A stretch of 14,820 nucleotides of DNA from Actinomycetes bacterium. GTDB taxonomy: Bacteria > Actinomycetota > Actinomycetes > Actinomycetales > JAJYRW01. The stretch spans positions 1-14,820 of the forward strand of contig JAJYRW010000016.1 of NCBI GenBank assembly GCA_021793895.1, given 5' to 3'. Every line of letters starts with the position of its first letter. The stretch's first letter is position 1. Positions 8,701 through 14,820 of the stretch are shown here, piece after piece. Below the pieces are notes generated by a model, which had not been told where the DNA came from, did no database searches, and saw only the letters and a list, made by a program, of their open reading frames with translations. Made by a program: the position numbers and the translations under genes.

Positions 8701-9354
8701 TCAGGCTCCCTTCGCAGCTGAGCGGACGAGCACAACGCCACCCTTGGGGCCGGGAACGGCGCCCGCGATTAGGACGATGCCGCGCTCGCTGTCCACTGAA
8801 TGCACCTGCTGGTTCTGCATCGTGACGCGGTCGAAGCCCATCCGGCCGGCCATCTTCATGCCTTTAAAGACGCGGCCTGGCGTGGCTGCACCACCGATGG
8901 AGCCGGCTTTGCGGTGGTTGCGCTTAGCACCGTGACTGGCGTTACCACCACCGAAACCGTGGCGTTTCATAACACCGGCGGTTCCCTTACCTTTGCTCCG
9001 ACCGCTGACGTCCACGGCATCGCCAGCATTGAAGGCGTCCGCCTTCAACTCCTGGCCAAGCTCGAACTCAGCAGCGTTGGGGGTACGAATTTCAACGAGA
9101 TGACGGCGAGGTGTTACACCGGCCTTCTCAAAGTGGCCTTTGAGCGGCTTGGTGACCTTGCGGGGGTCAATCGCGCCGTAAGCGAGCTGCACCGCGGCGT
9201 AACCGTCGGTCTCCTCGTCACGCACCTGCGTGACGACGTTGGTGCCCACTTCGACAACGGTGACCGGCAATACACGGCCCGCGTCATCCCATACTTGGGT
9301 CATGCCGAGTTTGGTGCCCAACAGGGCTACCACCGGCTTTGTCTGCGTAGTCAT
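8701..9354 (-). CDS. rplC: 50S ribosomal protein L3
   Basis: L3 is an early assembly protein that reaches into the peptidyl transferase centre. The 217-residue product begins with the family block [19 protein letters not shown] and carries the conserved [20 protein letters not shown] and [18 protein letters not shown] in the long loop. Position 171 is Arg where E. coli has Gln150, the residue methylated by PrmB; Arg there is what I recall for actinobacteria, so the modification is presumably absent. It follows rpsJ after a 25-base gap; the ribosome binding site is modest (GAGG about 12 bases away). Confidence 0.97.
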   Translation of the reverse strand: MTTQTKPVVALLGTKLGMTQVWDDAGRVLPVTVVEVGTNVVTQVRDEETDGYAAVQLAYGAIDPRKVTKPLKGHFEKAGVTPRRHLVEIRTPNAAEFELGQELKADAFNAGDAVDVSGRSKGKGTAGVMKRHGFGGGNASHGAKRNHRKAGSIGGAATPGRVFKGMKMAGRMGFDRVTMQNQQVHSVDSERGIVLIAGAVPGPKGGVVLVRSAAKGA

Positions 9355-9379
9355 CTTCTCAAGTCCTCGAGAATCTAGA

Positions 9380-9688
9380 TCAGAGCTTGATCTCGATGTT
9401 GACGTCTGCCGGCAGGTCGAGTCGCATCAGCGAGTCAACGGCCTTCGGCGTCGGGTCAATAATGTCTATGAGGCGCTTATGTGTGCGCATCTCAAAGTGC
9501 TCGCGGCTGTCCTTATACTTATGAGGCGAGCGAATGACGCAGAATACGTTCTTTTCAGTTGGCAGCGGCACCGGGCCCACGACCGTTGCGCCCGCGCGGC
9601 TCACCGTGTCGACGATCTTGCGCGCCGAACTATCGATGACCTCGTGGTCGTAGGACTTGAGCCGGATGCGGATCTTCTGTCCCGCCAT
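9380..9688 (-). CDS. rpsJ: 30S ribosomal protein S10
   Basis: S10 belongs to the 30S head and also, as NusE, joins NusB in the antitermination complex that acts on rRNA operons. The 102-residue product has standard length and is well conserved: [39 protein letters not shown] and [17 protein letters not shown]. The loop around residues 53-62, where changes reduce tigecycline susceptibility, looks wild type. It is the first gene of the S10 block and is preceded by a leader of about 180 nt. The ribosome binding site is weak (GAGAGAG, no GGAGG). Confidence 0.97.
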   Translation of the reverse strand: MAGQKIRIRLKSYDHEVIDSSARKIVDTVSRAGATVVGPVPLPTEKNVFCVIRSPHKYKDSREHFEMRTHKRLIDIIDPTPKAVDSLMRLDLPADVNIEIKL

Positions 9689-9724
9689 GGCGTCGTCTGA
9701 CTCTCTCTCTTGAACCGCTTCTGA

Positions 9725-9750
9725 CCGACCCCCGCGCTCGGGCGTGTCGC
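9725..9750 (-). promoter_or_regulatory. Conserved leader element, rpsJ copy
   Basis: This 26-base segment is identical at 25 positions to 14416-14441 in the rpsL leader. On the minus strand its arms are GCGACACGCCCG and GCGCGGGGGTCGG around one variable base (A here, G in the other copy). It can fold as CGAC/GUCG (9746-9749 with 9726-9729) plus CCCG/CGGG (9739-9742 with 9731-9734) with the four-base loop AGCG. The only difference between copies falls in that loop, consistent with selection on the hairpin. Its function is not known to me; a cis-acting ribosomal-protein leader element is the natural guess. Confidence 0.6.
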
Positions 9751-9779
9751 GTTTTGCAACTTAGCTCGCGCGGCGCCCG
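9739..9779 (-). promoter_or_regulatory. Alternative long hairpin in the S10 leader
   Basis: CGGGCG and CGCCCG (9739-9744 with 9774-9779) form six pairs, followed after a three-by-three internal loop by CGCG/CGCG (9748-9751 with 9767-9770) and a 15-base loop. It uses the same bases as the upper stem of the conserved leader element, so the two folds exclude each other. Whether either forms in the cell is unknown. Confidence 0.4.
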
Positions 9780-9876
9780 AAGGCATTAGGTCGTTTGGAT
9801 AATTTCGGGCTCTTGCCAAAATAGCTACTTGCCCGCAGTCTGCACATGCTCGGATCTAAATCCGGGCAACTTGTCT

Positions 9877-9906
9877 AGTATGCCAGATGGATTTACCTGT
9901 TGGCTA
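9877..9906 (-). promoter_or_regulatory. Possible promoter for the S10 block
   Basis: TAGCCA (9901-9906) and CATACT (9877-9882) stand 18 bases apart on the minus strand and match the sigma-A consensus boxes at four of six positions each. The predicted start near 9870 would give a leader of about 180 nt that includes the conserved element. It is the best match I found in this gap, but it is not a strong one. Confidence 0.35.
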
Positions 9907-9963
9907 ATCGACCGGCTACTAGTTTCCCGCTCCCCCAAGCGGAAGCAATTCCCCCCGGGCGGC

Positions 9964-9995
9964 AATCGGCCCGGGCAACAAGACCCGGGCCGATT
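9964..9995 (-). terminator. Strong hairpin behind tuf (probable terminator or attenuator)
   Basis: AATCGGCCCGGG and CCCGGGCCGATT (9964-9975 with 9984-9995) pair perfectly over 12 bases around an eight-base loop, starting 18 bases after the tuf stop. On the minus strand it is followed by GCCGCCCGGGGGG, not a T-run, so it is a U-less terminator of the kind discussed for high-GC bacteria, or a partial attenuator or RNA stabiliser. Its position between the very highly expressed tuf gene and rpsJ fits a role in setting different expression levels. Confidence 0.6.
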
Positions 9996-10013
9996 ATCCG
10001 GTATTAATTATAA

Positions 10014-11204
<1,191 letters not shown>

Positions 11205-11329
11205 TGCGGGTCCTCCTCAGGACTGAGAGTTTAAGTGCCGTAACTTTGCAGACGCTACATTATGCGAAGCCTCTGCGGGGCGGGTGGTATGTACTTATTA
11301 CTACAGGGGTACTGCTGCGAACCGGTGAC

Positions 11330-13432
11330 TCACTCGCCCCGGATCTTCGCAATGATCTCCTCGGAAACTGCGCGAGGGACCTCTGCATAGCTGTCGAAAA
11401 TCATCGAGTATACCGCGCGGCCCTGCGTCTTCGACCGCAGATCACCGACGTACCCGAACATTTCCGAAAGCGGCACGGAGGCGCGTACGACCTTAATGCC
11501 GCTCGAGTCCTCCATGGCCTGAATTTGGCCACGGCGGGAGTTAATGTCGCCGATCACATCGCCCATGTATTCCTCAGGCGTGCGAACTTCGACTGCCATA
11601 ACGGGCTCCAGAAGGACTGGCGATGCTTGACGCACGGCCTCCTTCAAGATGATTGAGCCCGCAATCTTAAATGCCATCTCTGATGAGTCGACATCGTGGT
11701 ATGCACCATCAGTGAGCGTTGCCTTGATACCAACGAGCGGGTATCCGGCGATAACACCCAGCTGCATGGCTTCTTGGATGCCTTGGTCAACAGAAGGGAT
11801 GTACTCACGAGGAACGCGACCACCAGTGATCTTGTTTTCAAACTCGTAGAGCTCTTCACCCTCCGGGTCCAGCGGCTCAAAGGTCATGACAACCTTTGCG
11901 AACTGGCCCGAGCCACCGGTCTGCTTGCGGTGGGTGTAGTCGAGGTCGACAACTGGGCGACGAATCGTCTCGCGGTAGGCCACCTGCGGCTTACCAACGT
12001 TGGCGTCAACCTTGAATTCCCGGCGCATGCGGTCAACTAGCACGTCCAAGTGGAGTTCGCCCATACCGCCGATGACGGTGTCACCGGTCTCCTCGTCCTG
12101 GTGGACGGTGAAAGTCGGGTCCTCTTCTGCCAACTTCTGGATGGCGGTGGAGAGCTTCTCCTGGTCGGACTTGGTCTTGGGCTCAATAGCAACTGAGATA
12201 ACCGGATCGGGGAAGGTCATCGATTCGAGGATGACCTGGCTCTGCATATCCGACAGGGTGTCACCGGTTGTGGTGTCCTTCAGGCCAATCACGGCGTAAA
12301 TGTGACCGGCGTGAATTTCTTCGACCGGGTTTTCCTTATCAGCGTGCATTTGGAAGAGCTTGCCGATCCGCTCGCGCTTGCCCTTGGTCGTGTTCATGAC
12401 CTGTGCGCCGCTTGCGAGTTTTCCGGAGTAAACGCGCACGTAGGTCAACTTACCGAAGAACGGGTGAACTGCGACTTTGAATGCCAGCGCCGAGAAGGGC
12501 TCATCTTCCGAGGGCTTGCGGGTAATAACTGTTTCCTCATCGCCCACCGGGGTGCCCTCAACGGCCGGAACATCCAGCGGCGAGGGGAGGTAGTCGATTA
12601 CCGCATCGAGCATGGGCTGGACGCCCTTGTTCTTGAAAGCGGAACCGCACAGAACCGGGTAGGCATCCCCGGCAATTGTGAGCTTGCGGATTCCCGCCTT
12701 GATCTCATCAACTGTTAGTTCTTCGCCCTCGAGGTACTTCTCCAGGAGTTCCTCATCGGCTTCGGCGACGGCCTCGACGAGTTGCGAGCGGTATTCTTCA
12801 GCCTTTTCCTGCAGATCAGCTGGAACCTCTTCAATGCTCGGCTCGGCACCGATCTCGGTTTCACCGCGCCAGGTGTGGGCGCGCATTTCTACCAGGTCAA
12901 CGACGCCGTCGAATTCGGCTTCGGCACCGATGGGGATCTGGATAACCAGCGGCTTGGCCTTCAGGCGATCAACAATGGTCGAGACGGTGTAGTAGAAGTC
13001 CGCACCGATCTTGTCCATCTTATTGACGAAGCAGATGCGCGGAACGTTGTACTTATCGGCTTGGCGCCAGACCGTCTCCGACTGGGGCTCGACACCTTCT
13101 TTACCGTCGAACACGGCAACGGCACCGTCGAGGACGCGCAGTGAGCGCTCCACTTCCACGGTGAAGTCCACGTGGCCGGGGGTGTCAATGATGTTGATCT
13201 GGTTGTCTTCCCAGTAGCAAGTGGTAGCTGCGGAAGTAATCGTGATTCCGCGCTCTTGCTCCTGCGCCATCCAGTCCATGGTGGACGCACCATCGTGCGT
13301 CTCGCCGACCTTGTAGTTGATACCTGTGTAGTACAGGATCCGCTCAGAGGTCGTTGTCTTGCCGGCATCGATGTGAGCCATGATGCCAATGTTGCGGACC
13401 TTCTTCAGGTCTGTCAGCACATCGAGTGCCAC
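11330..13432 (-). CDS. fusA: Translation elongation factor EF-G
   Basis: EF-G is the GTPase that drives translocation and, with ribosome recycling factor, subunit splitting. At 700 residues it has full length. The G domain shows AHIDAGKT (19-26), RGITI (61-65), DTPGH (83-87) and NKMD (137-140); domain III carries the [14 protein letters not shown] block; domain IV has [13 protein letters not shown]. Sites of fusidic acid resistance that I could check (the His and Leu of ELHLDVL and the Phe of HVDFTVE) look wild type. The start is GTG with AGAGG upstream; 48 bases separate it from rpsG. It belongs to the classical rpsL-rpsG-fusA-tuf order. Confidence 0.98.
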   Translation of the reverse strand: MALDVLTDLKKVRNIGIMAHIDAGKTTTSERILYYTGINYKVGETHDGASTMDWMAQEQERGITITSAATTCYWEDNQINIIDTPGHVDFTVEVERSLRVLDGAVAVFDGKEGVEPQSETVWRQADKYNVPRICFVNKMDKIGADFYYTVSTIVDRLKAKPLVIQIPIGAEAEFDGVVDLVEMRAHTWRGETEIGAEPSIEEVPADLQEKAEEYRSQLVEAVAEADEELLEKYLEGEELTVDEIKAGIRKLTIAGDAYPVLCGSAFKNKGVQPMLDAVIDYLPSPLDVPAVEGTPVGDEETVITRKPSEDEPFSALAFKVAVHPFFGKLTYVRVYSGKLASGAQVMNTTKGKRERIGKLFQMHADKENPVEEIHAGHIYAVIGLKDTTTGDTLSDMQSQVILESMTFPDPVISVAIEPKTKSDQEKLSTAIQKLAEEDPTFTVHQDEETGDTVIGGMGELHLDVLVDRMRREFKVDANVGKPQVAYRETIRRPVVDLDYTHRKQTGGSGQFAKVVMTFEPLDPEGEELYEFENKITGGRVPREYIPSVDQGIQEAMQLGVIAGYPLVGIKATLTDGAYHDVDSSEMAFKIAGSIILKEAVRQASPVLLEPVMAVEVRTPEEYMGDVIGDINSRRGQIQAMEDSSGIKVVRASVPLSEMFGYVGDLRSKTQGRAVYSMIFDSYAEVPRAVSEEIIAKIRGE

Positions 13433-13480
13433 TTCGGTTGCCTCTTCTCTCGGCGGTACGTTTCGCAGGTACTGCTGGGA

Positions 13481-13951
13481 TTACCAGCGGTAGTGCGCGA
13501 ACGCCCGGTTCGACTCAGCCATCTTGTGCATGTCCTCGCGACGTCGCACCGCGGCGCCAAGGCCGTTGGACGCGTCGAGGATTTCGTTCGTGAGACGCTC
13601 GGTCATCGACTTCTCGCGACGCACGCGTGCGAAGTCAACAAGCCAGCGCAAAGCAAGGGTGGTTGCGCGACCGGGACGAACCTCGATCGGCACCTGATAC
13701 GTGGCACCACCAACGCGACGCGAGCGCACTTCAAGGCTCGGACGCACCTGGTCAAGTGCCTTCTTCAAAATTGCTACCGGGTCGTTGCCGCTCTTCTCAC
13801 GAACGCCCTCCAGCGCACCGTAAACGATGCCCTCGGCCACGGACTTTTTGCCGCTGACGAGCACCTTATTTACGAGCTGAGTGACGATCGGAGAGTCGTA
13901 GACCGGGTCAACGACGAGGGGACGCTTCGGAGCTGGGCCCTTACGTGGCAT
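13481..13951 (-). CDS. rpsG: 30S ribosomal protein S7
   Basis: S7 nucleates assembly of the 30S head and lies near the E site. The 156-residue product begins [20 protein letters not shown] and contains [19 protein letters not shown] and [19 protein letters not shown]. The ATG shares one base with the rpsL stop, and AAGGAG lies eight bases upstream. In E. coli S7 represses the operon by binding the rpsL-rpsG intergenic region; here that gap does not exist, so feedback control, if present, must act elsewhere, for example in the rpsL leader. Confidence 0.98.
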   Translation of the reverse strand: MPRKGPAPKRPLVVDPVYDSPIVTQLVNKVLVSGKKSVAEGIVYGALEGVREKSGNDPVAILKKALDQVRPSLEVRSRRVGGATYQVPIEVRPGRATTLALRWLVDFARVRREKSMTERLTNEILDASNGLGAAVRRREDMHKMAESNRAFAHYRW

Positions 13952-14325
13952 TACTTCTTCTCCTTCTTCGCGCCATAGCGGCTACGTGCCTGCTTGCGGT
14001 CGCGAACGCCCTGCGTATCGAGAGCGCCACGCACAACTTTGTAGCGAACACCGGGCAGGTCACGAACACGACCGCCCCGAACGAGCACAATGGAGTGCTC
14101 TTGCAAGTTATGACCAACACCGGGGATGTAAGCGGAAACCTCAATGCCGCTGGAAAGGCGCACGCGGGCTACCTTGCGCAGGGCGGAGTTCGGCTTCTTG
14201 GGAGTGGTCGTGTAGACGCGGGTGCACACACCGCGGCGCTGAGGACTTCCCTTAAGCGCCGGGGCTTTGCTTGCTCCCCGCCTCGCCTGGCGGCCCTTAC
14301 GGACCAGCTGCTGAATGGTGGGCAC
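13951..14325 (-). CDS. rpsL: 30S ribosomal protein S12
   Basis: S12 sits at the decoding centre and governs accuracy; it forms the streptomycin pocket with 16S rRNA. The 124-residue product begins [17 protein letters not shown] and contains the conserved [20 protein letters not shown] with Lys43 present. At position 88 the motif reads [12 protein letters not shown], with Arg (codon CGT at 14062-14064) where the usual residue is Lys; Lys88Arg is a known streptomycin-resistance change. A second Lys-to-Arg difference from common relatives occurs at residue 108, so lineage drift is possible. The start is GTG with GGAG five bases upstream, behind a long leader. The stop overlaps rpsG by one base. 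Confidence 0.98.
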   Translation of the reverse strand: MPTIQQLVRKGRQARRGASKAPALKGSPQRRGVCTRVYTTTPKKPNSALRKVARVRLSSGIEVSAYIPGVGHNLQEHSIVLVRGGRVRDLPGVRYKVVRGALDTQGVRDRKQARSRYGAKKEKK

Positions 14326-14354
14326 TACGTCTCCGTGTCTGCTCGTCTTTACAA

Positions 14355-14381
14355 AACTTATGTTGAGTTAACTGCTGTCAA
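14355..14381 (-). promoter_or_regulatory. Possible rpsL-proximal promoter
   Basis: A perfect TTGACA box (14376-14381) is followed 15 bases later by TAAGTT (14355-14360), which fits the TANNNT pattern. The spacing is shorter than the preferred 17. The start would lie about 22 bases before the rpsL GTG and would skip the structured leader. TTGACA also takes part in a GAGTT/AACTC inverted repeat. This is a weak prediction. Confidence 0.25.
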
Positions 14382-14415
14382 CTCGGGTTTACTCCCGGAT
14401 TTCCGGGGCCGCCAT

Positions 14416-14441
14416 CCGACCCCCGCGCCCGGGCGTGTCGC
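14416..14441 (-). promoter_or_regulatory. Conserved leader element, rpsL copy
   Basis: This is the second copy of the element at 9725-9750, with one base changed out of 26, here giving the loop GGCG. It lies 90 bases before the rpsL GTG, farther than the rpsJ copy (36 bases). As in the S10 leader, an upstream segment can pair with its middle, but only over five bases here (14464-14468 with 14431-14435). Flanking sequence is otherwise unlike that of the rpsJ copy, which argues against a recent duplication of the whole leader. Confidence 0.6.
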
Positions 14442-14577
14442 CTGCATGTTGCGCGGCATAATCCGCCCTAAGTTTAATTAAGGACGGCGCACCGCGCTTA
14501 GCGAGGTTAACTTCCGTTGGTCGGAACTCACCCGCCGATGTCGGCATCGGCTGGTTTCCCATTCCGAACACGCGAGA

Positions 14578-14593
14578 GCCTGCCATGGCAGGC
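14578..14593. promoter_or_regulatory. 16-base palindrome at the predicted transcript start
   Basis: GCCTGCCATGGCAGGC is a perfect palindrome lying just downstream of the promoter, at roughly +4 to +20 of the predicted transcript. It could be an operator for a dimeric regulator or a hairpin protecting the RNA 5' end. Only the symmetry and position are seen; the role is inferred. Confidence 0.4.
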
Positions 14594-14603
14594 GCAGTGA
14601 CCA

Positions 14604-14632
14604 ACATTACCGCCTCTTAGCAATCCGGTCAA
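14604..14632 (-). promoter_or_regulatory. Probable main promoter of the str genes
   Basis: TTGACC (14627-14632) and TAATGT (14604-14609) stand exactly 17 bases apart on the minus strand. The -35 box matches five of six consensus positions, and the -10 fits TANNNT. The predicted start near 14597 would give a leader of about 270 nt in front of rpsL. It lies just after the rpoC hairpins, where an independent str promoter is expected. Confidence 0.65.
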
Positions 14633-14689
14633 AGCCGGGGGCGTGCGATGTAGATCACAGCCAATTGCTGCTGGCTGCTGGCTAGGCAT

Positions 14690-14726
14690 AGCGTGGGGCC
14701 TGCCCCCGTGGGGTAGGCCCCGCGCT
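14690..14726 (-). terminator. Long GC-rich hairpin behind rpoC
   Basis: Twelve bases (14690-14701) pair with 14715-14726, with one mismatch or wobble. The stem continues through a G/T position and four C/G pairs to a three-base loop, giving about 17 stacked pairs. On the minus strand no T-run follows (ATGCCTAGCC), so it is a U-less terminator candidate. It works in tandem position with the hairpin at 14733-14755. Confidence 0.65.
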
Positions 14727-14732
14727 AGTTGC

Positions 14733-14755
14733 AGTTGCCAAAACTGGTGGCAACT
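14733..14755 (-). terminator. Short hairpin directly behind the rpoC stop
   Basis: AGTTGCCA and TGGCAACT (14733-14740 with 14748-14755) pair perfectly over eight bases around a seven-base loop, nine bases after the rpoC stop. No T-run follows. Together with the longer hairpin after it, it probably ends or attenuates rpoBC transcription, or protects the mRNA 3' end. Confidence 0.5.
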
Positions 14756-14764
14756 AACTAATTC

Positions 14765-14820
14765 CTACTGGAACTCACCGACGTCGTACTCTTCCAGCGG
14801 CACGCTTTCCGAACCACCGA
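14765..14820 (-). CDS. rpoC: RNA polymerase beta' subunit, C-terminal end only
   Basis: The minus strand at the right edge reads, in one frame, GGSESVPLEEYDVGEFQ followed by TAG at 14765-14767. This matches the style of the acidic actinobacterial beta' C-terminus (a V/I-P-L-E-E-Y-D type ending), and rpoC is the gene expected upstream of rpsL. Only 17 codons are visible, so the call rests on this short motif plus position. Confidence 0.75.
   Translation of the reverse strand, partial: GGSESVPLEEYDVGEFQ

Larger units (their letters stand above)
9689..10013 (-). other. Non-coding stretch between tuf and rpsJ (S10 leader region)
   Basis: No credible gene lies here. Reading in the direction of transcription it holds a perfect 12-pair hairpin 18 bases after the tuf stop, a possible promoter at 9877-9906, a small CGGAT/ATCCG hairpin (9851-9864), a CGGGC/GCCCG pair around a 20-base loop (9806-9835), and the 26-base element shared with the rpsL leader (9725-9750), which ends 36 bases before the rpsJ ATG. 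The layout suggests that rpsJ and the genes behind it can be transcribed separately from tuf and carry a structured leader of about 180 nt. Confidence 0.7.
14326..14764 (-). other. Non-coding stretch between rpoC and rpsL (str leader region)
   Basis: No credible gene is present. In transcription order it contains two hairpins behind rpoC, a 7-base tandem repeat (14667-14683), a good promoter, a 16-base palindrome at the predicted transcript 5' end, a seven-pair hairpin with loop TCGG (14534-14551, on the plus strand GCCGATG and CATCGGC), the conserved leader element, a compact CCCGG/CCGGG hairpin just behind it (14394-14407), and a possible second promoter near the rpsL start. A leader of about 270 nt with several hairpins points to post-transcriptional control. 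Confidence 0.7.

Noticed and set aside
11252..11290. Possible tuf promoter with CATAAT at 11259-11264
   Set aside because: The -10 is good but the region 17 bases upstream (CCACCC) does not resemble a -35 box, so I could not support it as a feature.
14389..14607. 72-codon minus-strand frame in the rpsL leader
   Set aside because: Its ATG lies inside the predicted -10 box, no ribosome binding site precedes it, and it crosses the conserved hairpin element.
14667..14683. Short tandem repeat of GCTGCTG (about 2.4 copies)
   Set aside because: Too short and too close to chance in GC-rich DNA to be called a functional repeat.

Overview
This window is a GC-rich stretch of the main ribosomal-protein superoperon of a Gram-positive actinobacterium. 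Every gene is on the minus strand, so transcription runs from high to low coordinates. In transcription order the genes are rpoC (3' end only), rpsL, rpsG, fusA, tuf, rpsJ, rplC, rplD, rplW, rplB, rpsS, rplV, rpsC, rplP, rpmC, rpsQ, rplN, rplX, rplE, rpsN (zinc type), rpsH, rplF, rplR, rpsE, rpmD and rplO (cut by the left edge). This is the classical str + S10 + spc order with no inserted genes. Actinobacterial features are the C-terminal tail of S3, the Arg/Gly-rich N-terminus of S5, the four-cysteine S14, an Arg where E. coli L3 has its methylated Gln150, and frequent GTG starts. A compact lineage related to Actinomycetales is plausible, but I cannot name a genus from sequence alone.

Layout. 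14765-14820 holds the last 17 codons of rpoC. 14326-14764 is a 439-base non-coding stretch with two hairpins behind rpoC, a good promoter (TTGACC-17-TAATGT) and a leader of about 270 nt in front of rpsL. 9380-14325 carries the str genes plus rpsJ, broken by a 325-base non-coding stretch (9689-10013) between tuf and rpsJ that holds a strong hairpin, a possible promoter and the S10 leader. From rpsJ to rplO the genes are tightly packed. Seven neighbouring pairs overlap by 1 or 4 bases and many have a clear GGAGG-type ribosome binding site inside the preceding gene, so translational coupling is likely throughout.

Function. The genes supply the 30S proteins S3, S5, S7, S8, S10, S12, S14, S17 and S19, the 50S proteins L2-L6, L14-L16, L18, L22-L24, L29 and L30, and the elongation factors EF-G and EF-Tu. 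They are the core of translation; I see no mobile element, tRNA, CRISPR array or accessory system.

Points of interest. (1) rplF carries an apparent one-base deletion that shifts the last 32 codons, including the L6 signature, out of frame. (2) S12 has Arg at position 88, where a Lys-to-Arg change gives streptomycin resistance in other bacteria. (3) The rpsL and rpsJ leaders share a 26-base element (25/26 identical) that folds into a hairpin whose only difference lies in the loop, a candidate cis-regulatory RNA. (4) In the S10 leader this element can also pair with an upstream segment, giving two mutually exclusive folds.
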